A stretch of DNA of 57,029 nucleotides, from assembly GCA_030141605.1 (NCBI GenBank), contig JAQGDQ010001183.1:1-57029 (forward strand), read 5' to 3'. The notes beneath the pieces were generated by a model. It saw only the letters and a list, made by a program, of their open reading frames with translations. It did no database searches and was not told where the DNA came from. This DNA comes from Tubiluchus corallicola. Taxonomy: Eukaryota; Priapulida; Priapulimorpha; Priapulimorphida; Tubiluchidae. Position numbers and translations under genes: made by a program. This document shows positions 10,755 to 25,700 of this stretch, one piece after another. Numbering within the stretch: position 1 is the stretch's first letter; every line of letters starts with the position of its first letter.

Positions 10755-13700
10755 ACATCATCATGATCATCGTCATCAACATTATCATCATCATCATCAT
10801 CAACATCATCATCATCACCACCTCAACCACCATCATCATCATCAACGTCATTATCATCACCATCACCACCATAACCACCATCATCATCATCAACATCATC
10901 ATCAACATCATTATCATCACCATCATCATGATCATCATCATCAACATCATCATCATCACCATCACCACCACAACCACCACCAACATCATCATCATCATCA
11001 TCACCATCACCACTACCATCATCACCACCACCATCATCATCATCATCATCATCATCACCACCACCACCACCAACACCAACACTACCATCATTATCTTCAC
11101 TACCATCAACACCATCATCACCATCATCATCACCGTCACCATCACCCTCACCATCACCACCACCACAACCACCACCAACACTACCATCATCATCATGTGA
11201 ACAAAAAAAATAATAAAGAAAACAAAAAATCACAAAGAGTTTATTCAGTATACCTACATCCTGAATCCATTAGATGGTATACGAAATCTTTGGCACTTCG
11301 TATCGTTTCCGTGTTGACCGGTACGGCACTCTCTCTCCACGGCATTACGGAAGACGAAAATTTGAGAATGTTGAACGCGTCGCCCGGATTAAGCTCGTCC
11401 AACATTGTGCGCATGGCTTCTTTCAACTGCCGTAGTTTCTCCCCCGCCATGGAACCACTCACGTCCAACACGAAGGTCATGTGCTTGTTGAGAACCGGCA
11501 GGTTTCTCGGCGACAGGTAATGCACGAAGTAATCCCCCTCAATCTACAGGTGAATACAGGTAAATTAAATTGCAGCATTATTAAACCATATTTACATAGA
11601 TAGGCAGGTAGTGGAGCGATAAATAGTAGTGAAGCTCTAGATCAGGGATGTGCAAATTGCGGCCCGCGTGCCACTTGCGGCCCGCAGAGAGAATTTGTGC
11701 GGCCCGCGAAGAGATTTGTCAACCTAATGAAAGTGCGGCCCGGGCGATTAATTGAGTGTATCCAGCTGAAGTCCGTGCCACTATCCCAAAGATAGTGCAG
11801 GTAGTTTTTTCTACTAGATCGGATGCCATTAACCCTTACAAGACGGTTGTAGCTTAATGTCACTGTATGACACAGACTGTGTGATACACATTACTAATAT
11901 GCATTGTAATGAAATTACCACTATCTGTCCTGAAAGTAGAAATACATGGTTTGTAATGTGAATTTTAATAACTTCTAAAATAGTTTCTTGAGTGTAGTAG
12001 TAATGATGTACGCATGTCGGATGCAAAAAATCTTTATTAGGCCTTTCTGTACTTGGCTCCTTGGTCAAACTGCCTGTGGGCCGCAGGAATTGAGGGAAAG
12101 TTTAATGTGGCCCGGCTAGTCAGATAATTTGCACACCCCTGCTCTAGATGTCTGATTCGTATCCGAAAATCATAATAATTGCGATAATTTGCACCTAATT
12201 CTGTACGATACCATCCTGTGGTTATGAGAATTTTATATTTCCTACCAGGTTTTCGTAATAAGCTATCGAAAATGGTTTTTGAATCGAAAATAACTCAACA
12301 GCCAAAAAAAAATTTAAAAAACTATAAAAAAACTCACAGATTGCTTTAGGTTACGTCTGTGTTTGACGAAAACTTTAAACACTGTTTCTTTCCATTTGTG
12401 CGTAGGAATTACGGGTATCTTCACACAGTAACGTGCAACAAACGATCACTCAAAGATTTCCCGTAACTTGATTTGGCCAAACTCAATGAAATGAATTACA
12501 AACACACAAATATATGAATTTGTGTATCGATCTAAGTGTAACAACATCAAAGTTTATGTATATTTACCCAACTTTAATTAAGAAATTGATAAAGCAAAGC
12601 CGTTTGACACATCAGTTCAGTAAAGTTCACTTGTTTTACATGGACTTTACTTAATTATGCATTAGTCTATACGTAGAGTGATATACTGGCAGGATTTTAC
12701 TTGGGAACAAGAAAAAATAAAGTACGTACAGTTCTAGCTAACTGTTAAAACTGTTACTATTACAGTAGGATAAGCTACGAGGTGTTGTCAAGGGTACACA
12801 AATATGTTATCTGATACAGTCATTCCTTAACTAAGAATTTAATTAATTAGATCTTCCGTTTTTTCAATTATTTACTTATTACCGTATTTTCCCATGTATA
12901 AGAGACCCCTTCAATTTTTAGGCAAAAATTCTGGAAAAAAGTTTTTTGGTAATGAATAACTCTATTCATCATAGAAATCATTAAATTCCTCATCACTCTC
13001 ATCAAAAATATCAACTGGAGTCAGACCTTCAGCAATTCCAGCCAGTTCATCATCAGAGGAGTCACTCTGCTCAAAAATGGCATTGTCCTCTGTGCCGTCC
13101 ATGGCATTGGAGATGCCACACTTCTTGAAAGATTTAATAATGACCTCTGGCTTTACACCATTCCATGCCTTGAGGACCCAGCTGTATACTCCCATGTACA
13201 AGAGACCCCCTATTTTTAAAGTGAAAATTCTGAGCAAAAAAGGGTCTCTTATACATGGGAAAATACGGTATGTCCTTCTAAGACTTTACTTATTAGCTCC
13301 TATAGCGTATAAGCAAGTCCAGGAAAAGAATAAAATCTGGGATCACGTCGAGAACGGCAAATTTATTTCGGTTTCTGGATCTTGCTTATTTCTTGCTGAG
13401 CTCAGAAAGGGTCGATTTATCAAACTAAATGTTTTATCTAAAGTTTGTGTACTGGAAATCTTGCATTGGCGTGTCGATGTATCAAACTAAATGTTTTATC
13501 TAAAATTTGTGTACTGGAAATCTTGCATTGGCGTGTCGATGTATCAAACTAAATGTTTTATCTAAAGTTTGTGTACTGGAAATCTTGCATTGGCGTGTCG
13601 ATGTATCACACTAAATGTTTTATCTAAAGTTTGTGTACTGGAAATCTTGCATTGGCGTGTCGATGTATCAAACTAAATGTTTTATCTAAAGTTTGTGTAC

Positions 13701-16700
13701 TGGAAATCTTGCATTGGCGTGTCGATGTATCAAACTAAATGTTTTATCTAAAGTTTGTGTACTGGAAATCTTGCATTGGCGTGTCGATGTATCAAACTAA
13801 ATGTTTTATCTAAAGTTTGTGTACTGGAAATCTTGCATTGGCGTGTCGATGTATCAAACTAAATGTTTTATCTAAAGTTTGTGTACTGGAAATCTTGCAT
13901 TGGCGTGTCGATGTATCAAACTAAATGTTTTATCTAAAGTTTGTGTACTGGAAATCTTGCATTGGCGTGTCGATGTATCAAACTAAATGTTTTATCTAAA
14001 GTTTGTGTACTGGAAATCTTGCATTGGCGTGTCGATGTATCAAACTAAATGTTTTATCTAAAGTTTGTGTACTGGAAGTCTTGCATTGGCGTGTCGATGT
14101 ATCAAACTAAATGTTTTATCTAAAGTTTGTGTACTGGAAATCTTGCATTGGCGTGTCGATGTATCAAACTAAATGTTTTATCTAAAGTTTTTTTACTGGA
14201 AATCTTGCATTGGCGTGTCGATGTATCAAACTAAATGTTTTATCTAAAGTTTGTGTACTGGAAATCTTGCATTGGCGTGTCTAAAGTTTGTGTACTGGAA
14301 ATCTTGCATTGGCGTGTCGATGTATCAAACTAAATGTTTTATCTAAAGTTTGTGTACTGGAAATCTTGCATTGGCGTGTCGATATATCAAACTAAATGTT
14401 TTATCTAAAGTTTGTGTACTGGAAATCTTGCATTGGCGTGTCGATGTATCAAACTAAATGTTTTATCTAAAGTTTGTGTACTGGCAATCTTGCATTGGCG
14501 TGTCGATATATCAAACTAAATGTTTTATCTAAAGTTTGTGTACTGGAAATCTTGCATTGGCGTGTCGATGTATCAAACTAAATGTTTTATCTAAAGTTTG
14601 TGTACTGGAAATCTTGCGTTGGCGTGTCGATGTATTAAACTAAATGTTTTATCTAAAGTTTGTGTACTGGAAATCCTGCATTGGCGTGCTTTGCGGCCTT
14701 CGCTCGTTGTTGGCTTTGGCCACCTTGTGGTCATTTTTGGCCTAATCACGTGATCAATTTGACCTAGAGGCCTACTGTGAAGTGAAGACGTGTCATAAGT
14801 TGATAAGATATTGTCATTATCTGTTATAATTGCTTATGATTTGCGGCTAATAACGTACATATATACTCTAATTACTTTATAAAATTTAAATTTGCTTTAA
14901 GATAACAGCTAGGTATTAATAAATACGAAAGTACAATAACTCTTAATTATGTAAAAATTGACTTTTGGCTAGTGTTATTTTTTGCTATTTGTTTATTTGT
15001 TATTTTTTGGCACTAATTTGTTATGTTTAGATGGAATGGAATGTTTTGGCAAATAAAGAGCAAAGAAACAGCAAAATTTAATCGAGCTTCAAATTTGGTT
15101 TTGAAAGCCCAAACAGTATGTTTTCGAAAGGTTTATTATTAGTGTTTGACGTCCATTGTCGTGTTATCCATATGTATATTTGAAAATGAAAACAATAAAC
15201 AATAAAAAAAAATAAACAATAAAAACATCATGATGTACATCATTGATCGACGTTAAAAATCCCATGGGGGGGGGGGGCGTTCGCCGTGCTGTAACCCTTG
15301 CATATAGCAGATAAACAGTAACTATCGTCACCTCTATGCTTCCGGAATTGTCTTCACTCGCGACGTCGTACTGGACAACAAACTGCCCCTGGATTCCCTC
15401 CGGAGACGCCCTCGCCTGCTCTTCCACGCTGGGACTGTACGATATCCACGCCACTCCTGTTCCTGTGTCATGCTGCACGGTAGCAAGGGCGTTCACTGCA
15501 TAATAAAGCCGCTCATTACACTCGCATGAACTGTGATTCAAAACACAAAAGCTTGCAAATATTTTTAGGAACTTAATGCCACTGTGAAAAAAACTAGATT
15601 GTGTGCAGGTGTTGCTCAGTGTACAGACAGTTAAATGATCATAATCACCATCATGATCAAGATCATCATCATCTTCTTCATCGCCATCATCGTCACCACC
15701 ACCACCATCATCATCATCACCAGCACCATCATCATCATCATTATCATCAACATCACTACCGCCACCACCATCATCAGCAGCAGCAGCAGCAGCATCAGCA
15801 TCAGCATCATCGCCATCAGCAGCAGCAGCATCATGATCATCATCATCACATCATCATCAGCATCAGCATCATCGCCATCACCATCATCATCATCAGCATC
15901 ATCACCATCATCATCATTATCGTCACCATCATCATCATCAGCATCAGCATCATCGCCATCATCATCATCATTATCAACACCATCAGCAGCAGCAGCATCA
16001 TCATCATCATCATCATTACCAACAACATCAGCATCATCATCATCATCATCATCACCATCATCATCATTACCAAAATCACTCTAGTTCATAATTTTTGAAA
16101 GGTTAAGCGGCGTAAAATTTCCATAATGCATATTCAGCAGCATTCAAATATGAAATTATACAACACTATTGAACATAACTGTACAAACATCTCAAAGATC
16201 AATTTTCAAATTTGATAATAACACCATTACAATGCTGCACAAAAATAAAAATAAAAATAAAGTAACAAAAGATGTACCCTCGTTGTCGTGGTTTTCTTCT
16301 AACAGTCCAAAAATGTTACGCAAACCCGGCACACGGAGTTTAGTGATGGACGTCGGCTCTATTATGTATACATTAACCTAGATAAAAAGCGTTCCACCAG
16401 TTACTAACACATTTTAAAAACTAAGTAATTTTTAGTAACTTTAGCAAACTTAGGCAGTACAGTATGTTGTTACATATGTAAATACCACATTGATATCTTT
16501 TATAGCATCACACATGCAGATACCACGTTCATACTGTACAGCATCACACATGCGGATGCCACGTTCATACTGTACAGCATCACACATGCGGATGCCACGT
16601 TCATACTATACAGCATCACACATGGGGATACCACGTTCATACTGTACAGCATCACACATGCGGACGCCACGTTCATACTGTACAGCATGACACATGCGGA

Positions 16701-19700
16701 TACCACGTTCATACTGTACAGCATCACACATGCGGATGCCACGTTCATACTGTACGGCATCACACATGCGGATATCACGTTCATACTGTACAGCATCACA
16801 CATGCGGATGCCACGTTCATACTGTACAGCATCACACATGGGGATACCACGTTCATACTGTACAGCATCACACATGTGGATACCACGTTCATACTGTACA
16901 GCATCACACACGCGGGTACCACGTTCATACTGTACAGCATCACACATGCGGATACCACGTTCATACTGTACAGCATCACACATGTGGATACCACGTCCAT
17001 ACTGTACAGCATCACACACGCGGATACCACGTTCATACTGTACAGCATCACACATGCGGACGCCACGTTCATACTGTACAGCATGACACATGCGGATACC
17101 ACGTTCATACTGTACAGCATCACACATGCGGATGCCACGTTCATACTGTACGGCATCACACATGCGGATATCACGTTCATACTGTACAGCATCACACATG
17201 CGGATGCCACGTTCATACTGTACAGCATCACACATGGGGATACCACGTTCATACTGTACAGCATCACACATGTGGATACCACGTTCATACTGTACAGCAT
17301 CACACACGCGGGTACCACGTTCATACTGTACAGCATCACACATGCGGATACCACGTTCATACTGTACAGCATCACACATGCGGATGCCACGTTCATACTG
17401 TACAGCATCACACATGGGGATACCACGTTCATACTGTACAGCATCACACATGCGGATATCACGTTCATACTGTACAGCATCACACATGCGGATACTACGT
17501 TCATACTGTACGGCATCACACATGTAGATACCACGTTCATACTGTACAGCATCACACATGCGGATACCACGTTCATACTGTACAGCATCACACACGTGGA
17601 TACCACACTCATTCTGTATGGCATCACACACGTAGATGCCACGTTGATACCGTGTACAGGCATTTTTGCCAATTCAGTTTTGCAGCAAAATAATGACACA
17701 GGTTCTGGTCGCTCCACAATTCTGCATTAGGCCGAGTGCAAAAAAACTGCAGTCTTAAAAGTTTGATTTATTCGTTTACTGAAAGGCATTTATTTGCCCG
17801 CCACATGCTATCAAACATTCAAATCGCTCAGTAAACAAAGTAGCAAGAAATAGAAATTTCTCGCGATTTACTTTCTTTTGGCATTTGTCCAGAATCTGAT
17901 ATCAGCAACGACAGACTAAGTGCATCACTAAGCAAACAATTCAGAGCAACAAAAACTGATCCCGAATGCAAAGCACTGGGTTGTGCACTTATTTATCTTT
18001 TTTCCAAATCCTATCGTTAATTCCAGAACAAGCAATCTAAAACAAATTAGGACAAATACCCACTATGGAACAAACTCTGTAATCAAACAAGCAATTCTAC
18101 TTTGGAATTCTCTACCGTTACAGGTTAAACAAATCAAGTCCCTTTCAGCATTTAAAACAACATTTAAATCACTAATATTAACCAGATATGAAATACCATC
18201 ACACCAGTACGACAACATACACACTAATTCAGAATTCATATATCCACGGCCATATTAAATAAATCATAATTTTTTCATTTTTTGTGCATAGTTGTAAATA
18301 CGTTTGATTTTATTCGTCATTACTGCACAGTAGTTTAGATTGCACTGACGCATTTGCCTTTAGCAGTGTAAGTTTTTATTAACTAACACTGATTGATCAT
18401 CTCTGTAAAGTTTTTATCAGTGATTATCAATGTATTTTAATGGCAAACAAAGATTATATATATATATATTTAGTTTTCCTTTCTGCACAACTACATGGAT
18501 ACGTTGCAGGGAACACTATTTATCTTAGCACATCACATGTTAGAATAATGTTAAAAAATTCACAAGACACCACACAACGAACCACACACACCAAAAAAGA
18601 AAAACAATACTGCAAAACAACAGCAACACAACAAATTACCCAACACTCACACCGAAAAAACAAAAACAATACTACAGCAACACAACAAATCACCCACCAC
18701 CCAAACCAAAAAAAACAAAAACAATACCACAATACTACAGCAACACAACAAATCACCCACTGCCCAAACCAAAAAAACAAAAACAATACCACAATACAAC
18801 AGCAGCACAACAAATCACCCACCACCCAAACCAAAAAAATAAAAACAATACCTCAATACAACAGCAACACAACAAATCACCCACCACCCAAACCAAAAAA
18901 AACAAAAACAATACCACAATACAACAGCAACACAACAAATCACCCACCACCCAAACCAAAAAAAACAAAAACAATACTGCAAAACAACAGCAAAACATCA
19001 AACCACCCACCACCAACACCAAAAGAAATAAAAACAATACCACAATACAACAGCAACACAACAAATCACCCACCACCAACACCAAAAAAACAAAAACAAT
19101 ACCACAATGCAACAGCAACACAACAAATCACCCACTGCCCACACCAAAACAAAAACAAAAACAATACTGCAAAACAACAGCAAAACATCAAACCACCCAC
19201 CACCAACACCAAAAGAAATAAAAACAATACCACAATACAACAGCAACACAACAAATCACCCACCACCAACACCAAAAAAACAAAAACAATACCACAATGC
19301 AACAGCAACACAACAAATCACCCACTGCCCACACCAAAACAAAAACAAAAACAATACTGCAAAACAACAGCAAAACATCAAACCACCCACCACCAACACC
19401 AAAAGAAATAAAAACAATACCACAATACAACAGCAACACAACAAATCACCCACCACCAACACCAAAAAAACAAAAACAATACCACAATGCAACAGCAACA
19501 CAACAAATCACCCACTGCCCACACCAAAACAAAAACAAAAACAATACTGCAAAACAACAGCAAAACATCAAACCACCCACCACCAACACCAAAAGAAATA
19601 AAAACAATACCACAATACAACAGCAACACAACAAATCACCCACCACCAACACCAAAAAAACAAAAACAATACCACAATGCAACAGCAACACAACAAACCA

Positions 19701-22700
19701 CCCACTGCCCACACCAAAACAAAAACAAAAAATTACTACAGAACTACTACAGCAACATACCAAACCACCCACCACCCAAACCAAAAAATAAAAACAACAC
19801 CACAATACAACAGTAACACAACAAATCACCCACCACCAACACCAAAAAACAAAAACAATACTACAATACAACAGCAACAACAAAAACATTCTGCTTCACG
19901 TTGAAACTTTGTGAAATGACAGGCGCCGATACATCCTTGCACTGATAATCAATAATGCACGAACATTATACACAGTCTTTGATTCTCCACCCAAAATGAT
20001 GCTAATAATGCGTAAACATCCTACATAATCTTTGCTCCAAAAATGATGAAAATAAGCAGTTAGCAGATACGCATTTACTGATGTAAAAGTATCCAAATTT
20101 TCCGTAAACTTTAGCGTGCATTGATTGCCACACAACGAGCAAATGACAGAGTTTAAATAACAGAAGAGAAGGAAAACAAGAACGAATACAAGACCGGGCT
20201 CACGGCGAAACAAATCAGCTGATTAAGGTTACATCATGAGTGAGTAATCAAAAAACTAATAGCTATTACATCTCAAAAACATACAATTTAAGGAAAAATC
20301 CTTATTGACAATCAACAAACAGGATGTACATTTTTGATATGAAATTGCCAGTTTAAATATCCACTTCTTTACAGAGAAACTGCTTAAGGTTAATAACACA
20401 AAATTTATTTCAAGGCTATCCCGTAAATTCGGGAAAACTTGTTTACAGGAACTGTCGACCGAATCAACTGATTACACGAGGGAATTGGGATCCGGAAATT
20501 TTAACACCAGCTAACTTGTTAGGAAACATCTGTACCATCGACATAGTAGCATCCCTAGGATGCTGTTTCTGTTTCTCTGCTGGGATACCGGAAGATCCGT
20601 TTTTGTCTTTCACCGATAACGGATCAAAAGCATAAACAAAGTTACAAGCATGTAAACAGTAAACATCCTATTTGTTATTTATTTACACGCTGTTTCACTC
20701 TGAGAATTGAGATTCGGCACTGAACTCATGGCAAAGTGTTGTGGCAGTACCAGCACCCGACACATTATCAAAGATAACTCTTTAAGCTGAGAGTGGATTG
20801 ACAAAGACAACTGAGCTCGTGCCCTCCCTCGCACAGTATGGCAGATGACACCACCCGGAATGACCAATGGCTTTAGCGGGCACCCATTCATTTACTGACC
20901 CGGATGAGTGTTGCTTAACTTCGATCGCTAAGCACAACCACTAAACACTTGCATTTGTTATTCACTAAACAGTTGAACGATTTACAAATGAAATCGTGCT
21001 AATCCATTTATAATCGAAGTAGGCGTCATTATAAATTCACATGCATGCACAAATGCTCGCGCGGGTGCGCAGGCGCACAATGTCACGTGCGCTACTTTCA
21101 ATAATCAGAACAGTAGAGCCCTGCCATACAATTACCCCGTTCAGTCCCAAATTATTTTTTTAATAAGAAAAAAATTTTTGGCTTGGTACTTTTGTTCAGT
21201 ATGTCCATCTTGTTTAGACATACTAATTTTTTTTCTACCTGTGCCCGTGTGCTAAATATAGCCTGTGTCCCACGGGATACATTGGGATTCAAAGGAAGCA
21301 AAAAATGTGCTTCATTTTGCAACTGCTGATAATTTTTTAAAGTATTTAAGACATTTAGTATGCACGCTATGCTGATCTGTACAAAGTCCTCTCTAAAGTA
21401 CTGTACCTTGCGCAGTTTTTTATGCTATGTAGATTTTCTAGTTTGCCATTTTATCACTATTTTTAGTCTATTGTTATTGGCTTAAATGAAAATAACTATT
21501 AACAGATCAAATAACTGTCAGTTTTAAAATTTTATTAATTTTAAAGGCAGAAAATATTCTCGTATCCCACGGGATACAACGGGTATGAAAGGGTTAAGAG
21601 GGTTAATAACGAGCAACCAACTTTTAAAATAAACAAAATTTTCACGATGTTAGACGCAAGTTTCAACACTTGTTTATTGAGACCATATACAGGTACAGAC
21701 TAGAGCAGTAAAACTGCAACTCGATAAAATGATAGCAGTTCCTATCAGCACTACAATGAAATGCACCAAGCTTGTACATTCAAATACACAAAGTTTGTAC
21801 CATCAGATACACAATGCTTGTACTAACAGATACACAAGGCTTGTACAAACAGATACACAAGGCTTGTAGATTCAAATACACAAAGTTTGTACCATCAGAT
21901 ACACAAGGCTTATACTAACATATACACAAGGCTTGTACTAACAGACACACAACGGTTTGTACTATCAGATACACAAAGTTTGTACTAACAAACACACAAG
22001 GTTTATACTAACAAATACACAAGGCTTGTACTAACAGATACACAAGGTTTGTACTAACAAATACACAAAACTTGTACTAACAGACACACAACGGTTTGTA
22101 CAAACAAATACACAAGACTTGTACTAATAAACACACAAGGTTTGTACTATCAGATACACAATGCTTGTACTAACAGATACACAAGGTTTGTACTATCAGA
22201 TACACAAAGTTTGTACTAACAAACACACAAGGTTTATACTAACAGATACACAAAGTTTGTACTAACAAACACACAAGGTTTGTACTATCAGATACACAAT
22301 GCTTGTACTAACAGATTCACAAAGTTTGTACTAACAAACACACAAGGTTTGTACTATCAGATACACAAGGCTTGTACACGCAAATACACAAGATTTGCAC
22401 CGTGATTATTCCTTATGCAACTCAAGATTCTGTAAACTGAAATCAAGCACTCAATGGCAGAACCTACTAAATGTAGATAGTTTTGGCAGGACTGGAACTC
22501 AGTTCTTATCAAAAATAATCATCCAGGCTTAAAGCAGCAGCTATGTGTTTAGCAACATTATCTCCTCTCATCTTCTCTCAGCAAAAATGCAGCTTTACGC
22601 TCAATCACCCAGCCATTCACCGACCAAGGCCAATGTTGCCTAAGTTTGAAGGATAACCACTATCCGTGATGTAGCTAGTCTCTCTACATCACAGACGTAC

Positions 22701-25700
22701 GTATCAGTATAACGTGATAAAGAACGTATGTATGTAAAGAGCTGAGAATCAAATTTGGACTAAACGAACTTGTACAAATCGTAATCAAACGTTCGATGCT
22801 CACCCTTTATCGCATCGGGATGCGTGATAAAGACCACTGAAGCATCAAGAAACATATTACTCTCCCTTTCAACTTTAAAAAAACCGTCAGAAAAGAAATG
22901 TTTCAAAAGTATTGAGAGTAACACAGTTTGATAATGGTAATCACCTGCATTCTTTTTCCACAGTAATTTTAATACAATGTGACTATGCTCAACAGGTTAC
23001 TGAACACTTTATAATCATGATCACAGTTTTTCTTAGTTCTCGCTCCATTTCATCTTTCATTCACTACTCCCCCACATCACAGTTTTTCTTAGTTCTCGTT
23101 CCATTTCATCTTTCATTCACTACCCCCGCCCCACATTTATGTATATATTATCATTATTTCAATTATTAATCATTTCTTTAAGATTTCCACGTACAGTTTG
23201 GCCTGTCAAGCTATGCTTTTAGGCTCAGACTGTATGCATCAAAATTATTCTGTAATGTAACTTGCACATGTATATGCTGCATAAGAATCTCTTTTGTAAT
23301 TTCTGGATTATATTGCATTGATATTTATATTTACTTCAGTGGAAAATTATCTGTATTTTTATTATAACTGTAAGATGCAGAGTGGAAATAAATAAACTTA
23401 AACTTAAACTTATCATCATCTGCTACATTCAGTTTTCTAACATCCAGTGTTTTGAAAAAAGTCGTACTTATACCATCCATATTCACCCGCTAACCCTGCA
23501 GTACTTCAACAGCCGCATAAAACATTCACCTGCAAGTCCGGCACGATCTGTCCCGGGTTCACGATGACGACCTGTTCGTACATTCCAAACCGACGGTGCA
23601 GCAGCTGTTCAAACTCCAAACGGCAGACGGTTTGTGAACCGGCCTTTACGTGTACGGCCATCTTGAAATCAGTCGCATCCCGTGGCCTGTCAAAGGCGGC
23701 AAGTAAAATTTTGATTTATGTAATGTTTTAACTCAATTTTAACGGAAGTGGTGCTGACAAGCCACTGGCGTAGCAGTGTCTAGCTTTTTTTGCTGGATTA
23801 CTGCTGCGTTTACCTGTCTGAAGGCAGATTTCTTTTATTTTAGAATTCTGCCTGCCCAATGTCTACAATAGACGTAACGGGCGTATGATGATGATGATGA
23901 TGATGATGATCAACTCAATTATGTTTATCCATATTTATGAAACTCGATTTTTAAAATGTTTCTTTTAAATTCGTTTAAAGCAATTGTGTGTTTGCATAAC
24001 AAAATCGTCTGTAAGTCGGCAATTAAGCTTTTCTAGTTATTCACATATCCCAAATCTCCATTTCGTGAGGATCATTTTGATACCAAGTTCATCGCTCTAC
24101 GTTATTTCTAAGCTGAGATAATCCACATTGAAGTTTGAGCTACAGGCTGTGCAGTGAAAAACGTAACCTTGAAAAAAATCACTGTTAAATCCAGCCATTG
24201 TTTTTTCTCGCGTCTCTACAAAACACTTAGCAACAGTACAAAGTGTGGTTGCTATGAATTTTACAAGAGCAAATTGAAGTTATGTTTAACTCCAGCAAAT
24301 AGAACATCCTGTTGAAGTTCTGGGCTTAGCAACAGAAAAAAACAAAAGCGAAATAGCTGCTTCAAGTTTTTTACAATTGCAGTACTAGTTTCTAGACAGA
24401 AAACTAGGTAAGGAATTATAAAATTGAATTTTTAGTATTTTTTAGACATTTTCCTGATAATTTGAAGCTAGAATATAAAAGTCCTATATATTTAGCATTT
24501 GTTTAAATAAAAAATCGACATTTGACCACATTTTCGGTGTTTTCTACTTTGAAGTATCAGAACGTAGTTTTAACTATGCCGACATATGGAGGGTTTTGGT
24601 TTGCAAGCACACAATTAATGACTTAATTGCTGAACCAAGTTAGCTGACCTGAACTCAACTATTTGGGAGAAAAGCTGGAATTGAGAAACCAAGCAGATTA
24701 CACGGAATGAACTGCAATAAACCGAACAGTTACACTGTCACGTGTAATTAGTCTGTGTGGAAAAATCGTCGCGTTTAAATTCCACTTTTTGTGGCTTTTC
24801 CCGGTAGGAAATTAGTGTGTGTTTGGAAAACAGCGAATGTTGTGCTGTGCAGGGGTTGAACACGCGAAACCAGGGATAGTGAAATCTAGCAGCCGACTTT
24901 GTATGTGCATAATTTAAAGTCTCAGCAAGACGAAAACGGCATGACAGGCAATGATACACACTGACGTGGCACTGGATGTCCACGGCAAATGGAACACAAT
25001 GCAACTGTACACAATGTTGAAGGAAATTGCAGCAAAGAACCACAGCATAACACATCACTCAACCAAATCGTACCCATCACACCACAAGCCATAATAAGCT
25101 CGAGTAAAAAAACTATAAGATTTCTAATTACAAGCAATGTTTTGCGTCTGGAAATTTCCAGGCAAAATATCGGGAAGCAGCAAGAAAGCAGGAGGTGATG
25201 AGGACATCTTAAAATAAACTAGTGATGATAGAGGTTTAATGCACCAACAAGCCTTTTAATGTTCTACGGCAAACCGTAAAACCGTTGATAAAGAAAGTTC
25301 TAGCTCTGAGTTTGAATTCACCGAAGAAGACTCTGATTGAAAAGCAAAATATTATTACTATCGTTTAATTTCACTGAAAATAAATTTCATATTGGAGTGG
25401 GAAGAAAATCTATGAAATTAGTCTGTGTGGAAAGTTAGTCTAACGCAGACTAATTTTTGTAGTGCTCGTTGGTTTCAAAATTAGTCTAAATAGAATTACA
25501 CATAAACAGTGTAGTGAGTCAAGAAAAAAGTTGAAAAATTATAAGTCTGTCGAGATTTGAACCCAAGACTTTATAATCTGAACTCACATAATCAAACCAC
25601 ACTCTTGAGAAAAACGAGAAGGCAAAAAATCATAAAAAAATGAGTGTACAGGTGGCGCCGGTGCTGTAAAGAACAGTCTTCGTGCTTGTTTACTGTCGAG

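Larger units (their letters stand above)
13418..15868. repeat. Right arm of large inverted duplication
   Basis: Matches 1-1,912 in reverse. It contains the real unit I exon 6 and a longer 62-bp array (about 20 units against 12). Small differences are visible in the intron, for example near 15,225-15,245. Confidence 0.85.

Noticed and set aside
10630-11233. Open frames of up to 188 codons rich in Met/Val, Ile/Thr or Asp/Gly
   Set aside because: They are readings of an imperfect CAT/CAC triplet tract, open in most frames on both strands. The same holds for 1-217, 15,601-16,098 and 33,264-33,974.
16499-17640. CRISPR-like regular repeats
   Set aside because: The repeats follow each other without unique spacers, and the sequence is eukaryotic with spliced genes.
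16500-17730. 405- and 347-codon open frames
   Set aside because: The 36-bp unit length keeps frames open on both strands at once; there is no start context, splice link or known domain.
18440-19904. Long Asn/Thr/Gln-rich plus-strand and Cys/Val/Leu-rich minus-strand frames
   Set aside because: By-products of the AC-rich tandem array; identical frames recur every 190 bp.
20880-20940. Functional 5S rRNA gene
   Set aside because: Only the 3' half of 5S is recognisable, with several mismatches, and similar partial copies occur elsewhere in the window; a SINE fits better.
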